A stretch of 64,000 bases of DNA from contig NZ_CP121648.1 of NCBI RefSeq assembly GCF_029714205.1, positions 186,001 to 250,000 of the forward strand, given 5' to 3'. The notes under the pieces were generated by a model. The model did no database searches, was not told the DNA's origin, and saw only the letters and a program-made list of their open reading frames with translations. The DNA comes from Methylobacterium sp. CB376 (GTDB lineage Bacteria > Pseudomonadota > Alphaproteobacteria > Rhizobiales > Beijerinckiaceae). Of the stretch, positions 1 to 10,000 are shown piece by piece (the first letter of the stretch is position 1; each line of letters begins with the position of its first letter). Position numbers and translations under genes: made by a program.

Positions 1-59
1 AACAGGCCGGCGGCCAGCGCGGGAACGCCGAAGCGGAGCAGGACGGAACTGCCGGTCAT
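1..59 (-). CDS. N-terminus of a probable ABC-exporter membrane fusion protein (partial)
   Basis: Only the first 19 codons are in the window (MTGSSVLLRFGVPALAAGL). They read as a basic residue followed by a hydrophobic stretch, like a signal anchor. The ATG lies one base after the stop of the ATPase gene, so the two are surely one operon. In Dev-type exporters the ATPase and permease work with a HlyD-like periplasmic adaptor (DevB), and that is the component not seen elsewhere here. The identity therefore rests on operon position and the hydrophobic N-terminus, not on a recognised domain. Cyanobacterial operons run B-C-A, whereas the order here would be C-A-B. Confidence 0.45.
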   Translation of the reverse strand, partial: MTGSSVLLRFGVPALAAGL

Positions 60-60
60 G

Positions 61-783
61 TCACGCCACCTCCGATCCCATCCTCGCCTGCGCGACGCGG
101 GCCGAGCGGATTCGCCCGTCCTCCATGGCCGTGATCCGGTCCGCGAAGGAGTAGATTCGGCTGTCATGGGTGACGACGATGACCGCCCGGTCCTCCGCAA
201 GCGCGGCGGCCTTGAGGAGCTCGAGGACCGATCGACCGGTGTCGGCGTCGAGCGCAGCGGTCGGCTCGTCGCAGACGATCAGCCGGGGCTCGTGGACCAG
301 CGCCCGCGCGATCGCGACCCGCTGCTGCTGCCCGCCCGAGAGCTGATTCGGGGTCTTGCCGACGTGGCCGGCCATTCCGAGGCGGGTCAGAATGGGGATT
401 GCCCGCTCCAGCGCCCGCCTCATCGGCATCCCCGCGGCGACCAGCGGGATCGCCGCGTTCTCGGCGACGGTCAGCGCCGGCAGGAGGTTGTACTGCTGGA
501 AGATGAAGCCGATCGTCCGGCGTCGGAAGGCTGTTCTCTCCCGGTCCCCCATGCGGGTGACCGACGCGCCGCAGATCGAGACCTCCCCGGAGGTCGGGCT
601 CAGGATGCCGGCGATGATCGAGATCAGGGTGGTTTTGCCGCAACCGGACGGACCGACCAGCATCGTGAGTTCACCTGCGGGCAGTTCGAAGTCGATCCCG
701 TGCAGCACCGTGACGAGGTCTTCGCCCGCGGTGAACGTCTTCGTGATGCCGCTGCAGCGCACGATGGCGGAGGCACTGCCCAT
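61..783 (-). CDS. devA: Dev-type ABC exporter ATPase
   Basis: This is a 240-residue nucleotide-binding subunit of the MacB/LolD/DevA group. It shows Walker A GPSGCGKTT near residue 44, signature LSGGQQQRVAIARAL near 145, Walker B LIVCDEPTAALD, and the switch histidine in VVTHDSR. I chose the ATG at 783 because the protein then begins at MGSASAIVRCSGITKTF, the normal family start; the frame is open further upstream but that part overlaps the permease and looks like read-through. It starts 4 bp after the permease stop and ends 1 bp before the next ATG. DevA hydrolyses ATP to drive export of glycolipids or other lipophilic products through an adaptor and TolC. Here it probably exports the product of the adjacent polyketide locus, which is inference from position. 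Confidence 0.85.
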   Translation of the reverse strand: MGSASAIVRCSGITKTFTAGEDLVTVLHGIDFELPAGELTMLVGPSGCGKTTLISIIAGILSPTSGEVSICGASVTRMGDRERTAFRRRTIGFIFQQYNLLPALTVAENAAIPLVAAGMPMRRALERAIPILTRLGMAGHVGKTPNQLSGGQQQRVAIARALVHEPRLIVCDEPTAALDADTGRSVLELLKAAALAEDRAVIVVTHDSRIYSFADRITAMEDGRIRSARVAQARMGSEVA

Positions 784-787
784 CGCG

Positions 788-1930
788 CTAGCCCCGGAAC
801 ACGATCGCGGGATCCACGACAAGCACCCTGCGGATGCTGGCGAGGCTCGCGACGGCGATGATGACGAAGACGGCGCCGGCCGTTCCGGCCGCGACCTCCC
901 AGGGCAGCGCGAAGCCGCGGAAGTCGATCGCCGTGCGCGACAACACCTCGAAGAACACGGCGCAGAACCCGATGCCGATGGCGTAGCCGATGCTCGCCAC
1001 GACCACGGCCTGGAGCAGGACCATGCGCACGATCGTGAGATTGCCGACACCCATGGCCTTCAGGGCGCCGAAGTGGCGCAGGTTCTCAAGGACGAACAGG
1101 TAGTAGGTCTGTCCGACGACGACGGCGCCAACGATGAAGCCGAGGGCCGTCGTGATCCCGAAATTCACCGGAATCCCGGTCCGCTTCATGTAGTATTCGA
1201 CGGTGGCCCAGGCGAAGTCGCGCCACGTCAGGGCCTTCAGGCCCGTCTCCGCGGCGATCCGCCTGGCGAGCGCGCGCGGATCCTGACCCGCACGGGCGCG
1301 GGCGAGCACGAAGGACAATTGCTTGCGGGAGCGCCCGTCGAAGCCGAGCGCGCTGGAATACTTGGTGTGCACGACCGGGAAGGTGGCGAAGGGCGCGGAG
1401 GCCTCGGAGATCGCGACGACCACCGCGCGGCGGTCGTTGATCTCGAATTCCTTGCCGAGGGCGAGCGCTTCCCCGGGCCACATGAACTGGTATCCCGCCC
1501 GGTCGACGATCACGGCATCAGGCTGCCTGAGATCCTCGACCGCGCCGAGGACCAGGTGCGGTGCGACGCCGACCAGCGTGGCGTCGTCGACGCCGAGCAG
1601 GATCACCTGCTGCAGCACCCCCTCCCGCGTGTGCGCGACGGGGAGGCTCTTGTGCAGCGGGACGGCCCAGTCGACCCCCTCCACCCCACGCACGCGGTGC
1701 AGTTGCATATCCGCCATTCCCTCGACCACGTCGATGTATTCGACGCGCGGATCCATCACCCAGATGTCGGTCTCGCGAACGTCGATGATCTGGCTCGCCG
1801 TGCGCAGCATCAGGCCGATGAAGATCGCGACTTGGTTCGACATCAGCATCGTCGAGAAGGCGATACCGAACACGAGCCCAAGATACTTGGCGTGATCCCG
1901 GATGAGCATTCTGACGGCCACACCGTTCAT
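788..1930 (-). CDS. devC: Dev-type ABC exporter permease (FtsX/MacB fold)
   Basis: 380 residues from an ATG at 1930 that has an AGAGGAG ribosome-binding site 6 bp upstream. The layout is that of DevC/MacB permeases: one N-terminal membrane helix (about residues 14-39), a large periplasmic domain rich in beta strands, then three helices near the C-terminus (about 255-280, 300-328, 340-365). It pairs with the ATPase 4 bp downstream. Members of this family in heterocyst-forming cyanobacteria export envelope glycolipids made by PKS-type enzymes. The cluster context suggests export of a hydrophobic aromatic polyketide, but the sequence alone cannot tell the substrate. A hairpin repeat lies 79 bp upstream, so the exporter may have its own promoter or share the upstream transcript. 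Confidence 0.8.
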   Translation of the reverse strand: MNGVAVRMLIRDHAKYLGLVFGIAFSTMLMSNQVAIFIGLMLRTASQIIDVRETDIWVMDPRVEYIDVVEGMADMQLHRVRGVEGVDWAVPLHKSLPVAHTREGVLQQVILLGVDDATLVGVAPHLVLGAVEDLRQPDAVIVDRAGYQFMWPGEALALGKEFEINDRRAVVVAISEASAPFATFPVVHTKYSSALGFDGRSRKQLSFVLARARAGQDPRALARRIAAETGLKALTWRDFAWATVEYYMKRTGIPVNFGITTALGFIVGAVVVGQTYYLFVLENLRHFGALKAMGVGNLTIVRMVLLQAVVVASIGYAIGIGFCAVFFEVLSRTAIDFRGFALPWEVAAGTAGAVFVIIAVASLASIRRVLVVDPAIVFRG

Positions 1931-2003
1931 CAACCGCTCCTCTGGGGAAAATCTGCCGACTGGGTGCTCGCGGTCCGCTTGTTCGGGATCTCCACCCGCC
2001 GTC

Positions 2004-2366
2004 TCATGCCAAATCCGCCTGATTCGTTCGGAATCGCGGATTTGGTCTTCGCGCCAACGCCGCGCGGGGTGGCTGCCACGGCCCGCCAGGGGTCCCCGGC
2101 ATGGTCGTGCGGGCGTGCTGCCGCCCGGGCGGACGTTCGGCCCGGCTGCCCCCTCCGCTCGGTGACCGGATCTCGCTGAGTTCATGTTCGCCCACGATGA
2201 GCTCGCGGGCGAAGCGGTCGCACCGGATCAAGTACTCAGGCCCCAGCGGCTGGGGCCTGGTCGGAAGCAGGCGCGCGATCCTGCACTGGGCCCCGCTGAG
2301 CATGTTGGGGAAACGCGTCTGGGAATAGGTGACGATCTGCCCGACCGTGAACCGATGCGGCGTCAT
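2004..2366 (-). CDS. small conserved-looking protein of unknown function
   Basis: 120 codons. The first 65 residues look like a real small domain: MTPHRFTVGQIV, then CRIARLLPTRPQ, then EYLIRCDRFARELIVGEHEL. This VGQ-V...RI-RLLP...Y-IR...E-vv-E-L pattern resembles short uncharacterised proteins common in Methylobacterium and Bradyrhizobium (from memory, not searched). The last 55 residues are Arg/Pro-rich, low in complexity, and read straight through the hairpin repeat at 2009-2045. That part is probably not conserved and the native stop may have been lost. It lies between the phosphopantetheinyl transferase and the exporter, on the same strand. No function can be given. Confidence 0.5.
   Translation of the reverse strand: MTPHRFTVGQIVTYSQTRFPNMLSGAQCRIARLLPTRPQPLGPEYLIRCDRFARELIVGEHELSEIRSPSGGGSRAERPPGRQHARTTMPGTPGGPWQPPRAALARRPNPRFRTNQADLA
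2009..2045. repeat. dispersed hairpin repeat, copy A
   Basis: A 10-bp inverted repeat, CCAAATCCGC...GCGGATTTGG, with a 17-base loop containing TTCGGA. The same hairpin occurs at 17125-17161 and, with slightly different arms, at 31334-31370. Unlike those two copies, this one is not followed by the second GGGCTCCGCT hairpin. It lies in the gap between the small gene's body and the exporter permease. It may be a mobile palindromic element or an RNA hairpin acting as a terminator or processing site. Confidence 0.75.
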
Positions 2367-2442
2367 GACTGGCTTCCATGTCCCGGGCGGGGAACTCGGG
2401 CGCCAATCTCACTCGCATTAGGCGCGGCATCTGTGCGCCACC

Positions 2443-3162
2443 TCACGGGGAGGCGGCGCAGGTCCATTCCTCGCACGTCACCGCGGAATTCATCGCACGC
2501 TCAACTGCCAGCGCCGACGCGTATCCGGCCATCGGCGGCAGGGCGTGCATGATCCAGGCGGAGGGGACCAGCGCCGCCTCCCGCGATGCCAGGAGCGCCG
2601 GGGGCGCCTCCGGGCTCACCTCCACGTCGAAGGCGTCCAGCGGAAAGCGCAAACCGTGCCCCAGCGCCTTCACGACGGCCTCCTTCCTCGCCCACGCCGC
2701 GAAGAACGACGCGAGCCGGCCGGCCTCCGGGGCGGCCAGGATGTCCCGCTGCTCGCGGGCGGAGAAGGTCGCTCGAACGAGCCCCTCGAGATCTTTGAGC
2801 GGGCGCACGGCCTCGACGTCCACGCCGACTTCGCGTCCGACGGTGATGGCGACCACGGCGAGGTCTCCGGAATGCGTCGGATTGAACCGGAACGGCGCCC
2901 GATGCGCGGCCGCGAGTCGGGGCTTCCCGAACGGCCCCGCCTCGAACGTCACCGCGCGGGGCGCCACGTCCATGGACGCCGCGAGGACCCGGCGAAGCAT
3001 CGCGCGACCGAGCGCGAACAGCTCGGCATCCCGTTCGCGGACGAAGCGGGCCTGACGGGCGCGCTCCTCCTCCGACAGCGTTCCCGTCGCCAGCGGCAGC
3101 CATCCCGCCGGCTGCCGCCCGACGCGCGCCCGCCAGACCCGGACCTCGTTCGGCGGGAACAT
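2443..3162 (-). CDS. Sfp-type 4'-phosphopantetheinyl transferase
   Basis: This enzyme moves the phosphopantetheine arm of CoA onto the conserved serine of carrier proteins. Hallmarks are GVDVEAV (Mg-binding Asp) and WARKEAVVKALGHGL, the W-x-x-KEA-x-x-K-x-x-G motif. With the ATG at 3162 the protein has 239 residues, beginning MFPPNEVRVWRARV, the usual start for the family. Upstream in-frame ATGs (3246, 3261) would add an unlikely polar leader; no strong ribosome-binding site settles the choice. It lies downstream of the thioesterase on the same strand and presumably activates the four PKS carrier domains and the ligase-fused one. Five carrier domains nearby make this assignment coherent. Confidence 0.88.
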   Translation of the reverse strand: MFPPNEVRVWRARVGRQPAGWLPLATGTLSEEERARQARFVRERDAELFALGRAMLRRVLAASMDVAPRAVTFEAGPFGKPRLAAAHRAPFRFNPTHSGDLAVVAITVGREVGVDVEAVRPLKDLEGLVRATFSAREQRDILAAPEAGRLASFFAAWARKEAVVKALGHGLRFPLDAFDVEVSPEAPPALLASREAALVPSAWIMHALPPMAGYASALAVERAMNSAVTCEEWTCAASP

Positions 3163-3325
3163 CCTCAAGGATCGCTCCGAAGACGGCGGGCCGACGATGA
3201 GACGCCGGTTCGATTCATAAGCTGTCGGCGGGATGCTCTCCCGCATGTCCCGTCCCGGCAAGCCCGCGCGGCCGAGGAGCGCGGAATGCTGGCCTCGCCA
3301 CCGTAGCCGGTTCCTCGCCGCATGG

Positions 3326-4093
3326 TCAGCCGCAGCAGGCGATCAACTCCGGCTCGAGGGTCTTCTGGAGCGCCGCGATCACCTCGTCCTCCTTCGGGCG
3401 AAGGTAGAAGTGATCGCCATCGAACATCCTGACCGCGAAGCCGGCCGTGGTCAGGTCGGCCCAGGCCTCGAGCTGAGCTTGCGCGACCGCCGGATCCCGG
3501 GTGCCGCCCATCGCGGTGATCGGAACGGACAGGGCCGCCCGCGGGACGTAGCGGTAGGTCTCGATGGCTTCCAGGTCGGCCCTCAGGACGTTGAGGAAGA
3601 TCGGCAGCATCTCGGGGTCCTCCAGGATCTCCCGCGGCAGCGCCGCGTAGCGGTCCCGAAGCACCGCGATGAACTGCGCCTCCGGGAGCCGGTGGAGCGA
3701 CGGGACCGCGCTCGGAAGATGCGGGGCGTGGCGCGCCGACGCGAAGAAGTGGACCGGGAGCCGCGATCCCCGCTCCGCGAGCGCGTGGATCAGCTCGAAC
3801 CCGACCGCGGCCCCGAGGCTGTGGCCGAAGACGGCGTAGGGCCGGTCGAGCAGAGGCTCGAACACGTCCGCGACGGCCTTGGCCATTGCCGGGACGCTGC
3901 GCAGGGGCGCCTCCTTCAGGCGGCTCCACCGCCCCGGCAACTGGACCGCGCAGACCTCGATCTCGGGGGCGATCCTGCGCTGCCAGGTGTTGAACATCTG
4001 CGCGGCACCCCCGGCGTAGTGGAAGCAGACCAGCCTGAGCCGCACGCCCGGCCGGGGAGCCGCGGCGTGAAACCATGTCTTGTCGAGGGTCAT
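3326..4093 (-). CDS. stand-alone alpha/beta-hydrolase thioesterase (type II)
   Basis: 255 residues, the normal size for type II thioesterases of PKS/NRPS clusters. The nucleophile motif GHSLG has Ser92, the N-terminal CFHYAGGAAQMF gives the oxyanion loop, and the C-terminal GDHFYLRP supplies the catalytic His. Its ATG overlaps the stop of the upstream PKS by ATGA, so translation is probably coupled. Type II thioesterases normally remove stalled or wrong acyl groups from carrier proteins. Neither PKS here ends in a thioesterase domain, so this enzyme could also release product, competing with or following the DarB-type ketosynthase. Which role it plays cannot be read from the sequence. Confidence 0.87.
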   Translation of the reverse strand: MTLDKTWFHAAAPRPGVRLRLVCFHYAGGAAQMFNTWQRRIAPEIEVCAVQLPGRWSRLKEAPLRSVPAMAKAVADVFEPLLDRPYAVFGHSLGAAVGFELIHALAERGSRLPVHFFASARHAPHLPSAVPSLHRLPEAQFIAVLRDRYAALPREILEDPEMLPIFLNVLRADLEAIETYRYVPRAALSVPITAMGGTRDPAVAQAQLEAWADLTTAGFAVRMFDGDHFYLRPKEDEVIAALQKTLEPELIACCG

Positions 4094-7000
4094 GACAGCT
4101 CCTCCGCGGCGTCCGCGCCCGTTCCCTCGAGCACCTTGAGCTCGGCCTCGATCAGGGCGCGCAATTCGTCTTCCACCTCGTCGTCCGCGAGTCCCGGCCC
4201 GCCGAGGCCCGCTTCGGGCAGGGCACGCACGGCCGGTCGCGGCTCGTCTGCGCCCCGGCGAGGCTCCTGGTCCTCGAACCGCGCCAGGAGGTAGGCCGCG
4301 AGCGCGTCCAGGGTCGGGTAGTCGAAGATCACTGTCGGTGGAATCGCGACCGCGTACCCCACCCTGCCCTTGAGCCGGTTCCTGAACTCGACCGCCGCGA
4401 GCGAGTCCATGCCCTGTTCGACGAGCCCCGCCCTCGGGTCCACCCGCGCACCCAGAACCTCGGACAGTTCCTCCTGCAGGAACCGGCCGACCGCTTCCGC
4501 CCGCTCCGCCAGCGCACTCTCCGCGACGATGTCCGCCAGCGTCCTCGGCGCGGCACTCGATGTGTCCGGCACGTCCGCCTCCGCTTCGTTGAATTCGGCA
4601 AGGAAGGTTCCGGCATTCACCCGCTGACTCCCCTTGAGGATCTCCGCCCAGCGGATGTCGAACGCGCCGGCCTGCGCCACCCGGCCCCTCAGCAGGCGGC
4701 CGAACACGCGAAGGGCCAGGCCGGAATCCATCAGCGTCCGCCCGGCCGCCCCTGCCCCGGCCGGGCCATGGTCGCCCCGCAGCGCGGCGGCCAGGCCCTT
4801 CCCGTCCCAGTTGCCCCAGTTCACCGAGAGGCCCGGCATGCCGAGCCGTGCCCTCTCGTGCATCAGCAGGTCGAGGAACGCGTTCGCGGCGGCGTAGTTG
4901 GCCTGCCCGGCATTGCCGAGCAGCGAGGCCGCGGACGAGAAGCACGCGAAGAAGTCCAGAGGAACGGCGAGGTCCTGCGTCGCCGCGTGCAGGTTCCACG
5001 CGCCGAGGACCTTGGGACGCGCGACCGCCTCGAACTTGTCCCAGTCCTGGCGCTCCAGGGTCGCGTCGGCGAGCGTGCCCGCCGCGTGGACGATGCCACC
5101 GAGCGTCCGGGTTCGGACGTGCCGGGTCAGCCAATCCCGCAGACCGTCCGCGTCGGCGACGTCGAGGGCGACCGTCTCGATCCGGGCCCCGGTCCGACTC
5201 CGCAGCGCGTCGATCCTGTCGCGGACCTCCGGACCAGGATCGCTCCGGCCGATCAGGACCAGCGTCCGGGCGCCCTCCTGCTCGGCGAGCCACTGCGCCA
5301 CGTCGAGGCCCAGCGCCCCGAGGCCGCCCGTCACGAGGTAGCTCTTGCCCGGGTCGCAGAGCGGGCGGTCGGGCGCCGTGCCGAGATCCGCGAGCCTCGT
5401 CAGGCGCGGGACGTACCTGACGCCGCCGCGAATCGCCACCTCGCTCTCGGCCGGATCCGCGAGCACCTCCTCCACCCATTCCGCCGATCCCGCCTCGACG
5501 TCGATGAGCCGGACGGCGATCTCGGGGCATTCCAGGCGGGCGACGCGCGCGAGCCCGATCAGGGGCGCCTGGGAGACGCTGAGGGGCGCCGCTTCCAGGC
5601 CGGTGCCCTGCGCGTTCCGCGTCACGACCAGCAGCCGCGGCCGCTCGGCCGCGCCCGCGCGGCTCCCTTGCGCCCGCGACAGCGCGCGGATCAGCTCCAG
5701 GCACGGGCCGTAGCCGCGCCGCGGGTCGAGCAGCGGGGCATCGCCCGCCACGAAGACGACGCTCCTCACCCCTTGGTCGGCGACGAGGCTGCGGGCTTCC
5801 GCCAGGGATTGCGCGACGTGCCAGCCGGCCGCCCGCGGGCCGAGCCGTCCCTCGACGATGCGGCGCGCCTGATCCGCGCCGTCCTCGGCGTAGACCAGGG
5901 TCGTCCCGCCGAGGAGCGCCTGCGCCGCGGCGGGGGTTCGCTCCCAGCGGACGCCGTAGGTGAGATCCCGGGCCGTGCCGAGGCTGGCCTCCATCACGGT
6001 CAGGCCCCGGATCTCGGCCAGCACCGCACCCGCGTCGTCGAGGATCCACACGTCGCCGGTATAGGACCGTCTGCCCGTTCCGGACTGCGAGACGAGGCGG
6101 GCGTAGCTCCACACCGCGCGCGCGTCCCCGAGCGCGCCGAAGCATCGCAGCGCGCCGATCCGGACCGGCAGGATCAGGGTCTCGCCGAGGACGCCCTCGG
6201 GCAGGCAGCTCGCGAAGGACTGCATGCCGCAATCCAGGACGGCCGGGTCGAGCACGAACCGCGGGGTCGCCTCGCCGACGGCGTCCGATCCCGGGCCGCG
6301 GATCCGCGCGAGCGCCTCGCCATCACCCTTCCAGAGGCCCTCGATGCGCCGCAGCGCGGGCCCGTAGCGAAGGCCCATCCTGTCGAACACGGCGTAGAGA
6401 TCCGCACTCGGCGCGCTGCGGCACCTCCGCCGCACGTCCTCGATGTCGACCGCATCCGCCCGCGCAGCGGCACCGGGCCCGAAACGGCCGGTCGCGCAGC
6501 GGGTCCACGGCCCGTCCTTGAAGTGGATCTCGATCTCGCCGGAGGTCCGGTCCCCCGCCGCGCGCGGGCTGACGACGCATTGCAGCCGGTGGCTCTCTCC
6601 CGGACGCAGCATCGCGGGATTCTCGAACGCGACGGCCTCCAGGCCGACCGGCGTGGCCGGGCTCGCCTCGCGGCCGGCCTCGAGCATCATCTCGATGAAC
6701 CCTGCCGCCGGGAAGACCGGCCCCGTCGCCGCCGACGCGACGACGTGGTCCCTCACGAAGTCGAACGATTCCGCGGCGAGCTCGACCTCGTGCACCGCCT
6801 TGTCCGACAGGACCGGGGATTCCAGTCGCGTGCCGAGGAGCGGCCGCGCCGCGGCGACCGTGCCGGACGGCGCGGGGTCGCGGCGGCCCGGCCGCGTCTC
6901 GATCCAGAAGCGCTTCCTCTGGAAGGGATAGGTCGGAACCCGAACCCTGCGCGGCGCGGCGCCGAAATCGACGCCCCGCCAGCGGACGGGCGCGCCGCTC

Positions 7001-10000
7001 GCGTAGGCTTGGCCGAGCGCGTGCAGGAACGATGCGTCCTCCGTCTCCCTCTCGTCCGCGGCCCCCGGCCGCTTGCTCCCCATCGTCGGCGTCCAGAGAT
7101 GGCGGGCCGGATCGGGGACGCAGTCCTGGGCGAGGGCGAGCAGCGTCGGCCGCGGGCCGATCTCGACGACGTGCCACTCCTGCGAGTCCCGGACGAGGGC
7201 CTGCGCGCCGGCGCCGAACAAGACTGGCTGCCGGAGCTGGTCCGTCCAGTATCGCGCCGTGCGGATCTCGTCGGTGGCCTCCGCGCCGGTCAGGCTCGAG
7301 ACGAAGCGGATCTGCGGCCGCGCGAACGCCACCTCGGATGCCCGTGCCTCGAAGGGCTGCAGGATCGGATCCATCAGCGGCGAGTGGAAGGCCCGCGTGA
7401 CCTGCAGCGGCTTGACCGGAACGCCCTGCGCCTCGAAGTGCCGCGCCACCTCGCGGACGTCCGCCGCCTCACCGGACACCACGATGCTCCGCGGCCCGTT
7501 GACCGCCGCCACGCCGACCCTGCCGGCGTGGCGCGCGACGACCTCGTGCACCGCATCGGACGGGGCCGCGATCGCCACCATCGCACCCGGCTCCGTCCCG
7601 CGCTGCATCAGGCGTCCGCGGTCGGCGATCAGAAGCAGCCCGTCCTCCCAGCCGAGCACGCCGGCCGTCACGGCCGCGGCAAACTCCCCGACGCTGTGAC
7701 CCAGGACGGCAGCCGGGCTCACGCCGCAGGATTTCCAGAGTTCGACCAGCCCGTATTGCAGCGAGAACAGGGCGGCTTGCGTGTACTCCGTCTGGTGCAG
7801 GCGCTCCTCGCCGCCGTCCGGGCCGCCTCCCCACATGACGTCGAGCAGGTCCACGCTGCGCTCCCGGCGCAGCAGCGCCGCGCAGCGATCCAGCGCGTCC
7901 CTGAACACCGGGAAGGTCTGGTAGAGCTGCCGCCCCATCCCGAGATACTGCGAGCCCTGTCCGGTGAAGAGGAATGCGATCCGCTTCGGCTCGGCGGGCG
8001 GGGCCGGCTCCCCGGCGGCGAGCGCCACGAGCTTCCGGCTCATCTCCTCCCGGGTGCGGGCCACGACCGCCGCCCGCCAGGGGAACTGGGCCCGGCCCGT
8101 GTTGGCGCTCCAGCAGAAGTCGAGGAGCGAGCCCGCTTCGGCCCGGTCGAGGGCCTCCGCGTAGCGGGCGGCCTGCTGACGCAGCGCCGCCCCGCTCTGG
8201 GCCGACACGCCGAGGAGGCAGGCCGCCCCCGCCGGCGGCTCCGCCTCGCCGGCGGCCGTCCTCTCGCGGGCCGTCGCGGCGGGTCCCTCTTCGAGGACCA
8301 CGTGGACGTTCGTGCCCTGCAGGGCGAAGCCGCTGACGCCCGCGATCCGGCGCTTCGCGGTCCCCGTCTCCGGGGCGTCGTCCCGCTTCCAGGCGAGCGG
8401 CGCGACCAGCACCTGCGCGGGAATCTCGTCGAGCGCGATGTTCGGGTTGACCCGCTCCACGGGGAGTTGAGGCACCAGCAGCTCGTTGTCGAGCGACAGC
8501 GCCACCTTGATGATGCTGGCGATCCCGGCCGCGGCTTCGAGATGGCCGAGATTCGTCTTCACGGATCCGAGAAGCAGCGGCCTGCTCCGGTCTCCCCCCA
8601 GCGCGGCGCCGAGGGCGCGGACCTCGATCGGGTCGCCCAGGGGCGTGCCGGTCCCGTGGGCCTCCACGTAGTCGACCTCGTTGGGTTGGACGCCCGCGAC
8701 GCGCAGGGCATTGCGGATCAGGGCCTCCTGGGCCGAGCCGTTCGGGACCGTGAGCCCGCTGCTCGCCCCGTCGTGGTTCACCGCGGAGCCGCGGATGACC
8801 GCGTAGATCCTGTCGCCGTTCGCGAGCGCGTCCCGCACCCGCTTCAGGATCACGACGCCGCAGCCCTCGCCCCGGACGAAGCCGTCCGCCGCCTCGTCGA
8901 AGGCCCGGCACTGGCCGGCCCGCGACAGCGCCCGCGCTCGCGACAGCAGGATGGTGTTGTCCGGCGCCAGCATGAGGTTCACGCCGCCCGCCACCGCCAG
9001 CGTGCACTCGCCGCGCCTCAGGCTCTGCGCGGCCTGATGCAGGGCGACGAGCGAGGAGGAGCACGCCGTGTCGAGCGTCAGGCAGGGCCCCTGCAGGCCG
9101 AGGAAGTGCGAGATCCGTCCCGCGGCGAAGCTCGCGCTGCTGCCGGTGCCGGCGTAGAGGCCGCCGCCGGTGACCCCTGCGCGCTGCACCAGGAGCGCGT
9201 AGTCCGAGTAGGAGAGCCCCACGAACACGCCGGTCGAAGTTCCCCGCAGCTCCGTCGGGACGATTCCCCCATCCTCCAGGGCCTCCCAGGTGACCTCGAG
9301 CATGAGGCGCTGCTGCGGATCGAGGAGCCGCGCCTCGCCCGGCACGATCCTGAAGAAGCCCGCATCGAAGGAATCGACCGGCTCCTGGAGGAACCCGCCC
9401 GTGCGCGCGTACGTCCTGCCCTCCGCGTCCGGATCGGGGTCGTACACGGCGTCGTTGTCCCAGCGCTCGCGGGGCACCGGCACGATGCCGCAGCGCTGCT
9501 CGCTCAGCAGGGACCAGTAGGCCTGCGGATCGGAGGCCCCGCCCGGGAACCGGCAGCCCAGGCCGACGATGGCGACCGCGTCCTCGTCCGGCGCGGCGGC
9601 TCGCGCCGGCTCGGCCGGAGCGGCCGCGGGGGCCGCGGGGGCGCCGCGCCGGGCCAGCTCGGCATCCAGGTACTCCGACAGCGCCTCGATGTTGGGATGG
9701 TCGAAGGCCAGGGAGGCGGCGATTCGCGCGTGCTCGCCGAACTGCTTCTTCAGCCGGTTGCGCAGCTGCACGGTCATCAGGGAGTCCATCCCGAGTTCGG
9801 AGAACCCGATCCGCGGATCCAGGGACTCGTCCCGGCCGCGGCCGAGGATCTGCGCCACCTCGGCCTGGACGACCTGCGCCAGCACGGTACGCCGCTCGGA
9901 TGCGGGCAGCCCGAGGACGCGTTGAACGACGTCGCCCTTCGGCTGCGCGCCCCGCGCGGGCGTCCTGCCATAGGCTTCGAGGAAGCGCGGCACCCCCGCC

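Noticed and set aside
58..861. Open frame on the plus strand over the exporter ATPase
   Set aside because: It is a shadow of the DevA gene, whose Walker and signature motifs are all on the minus strand.
3326..3700. A thioesterase domain at the C-terminus of the PKS
   Set aside because: The thioesterase has its own ATG overlapping the PKS stop by four bases, so it is a separate protein.
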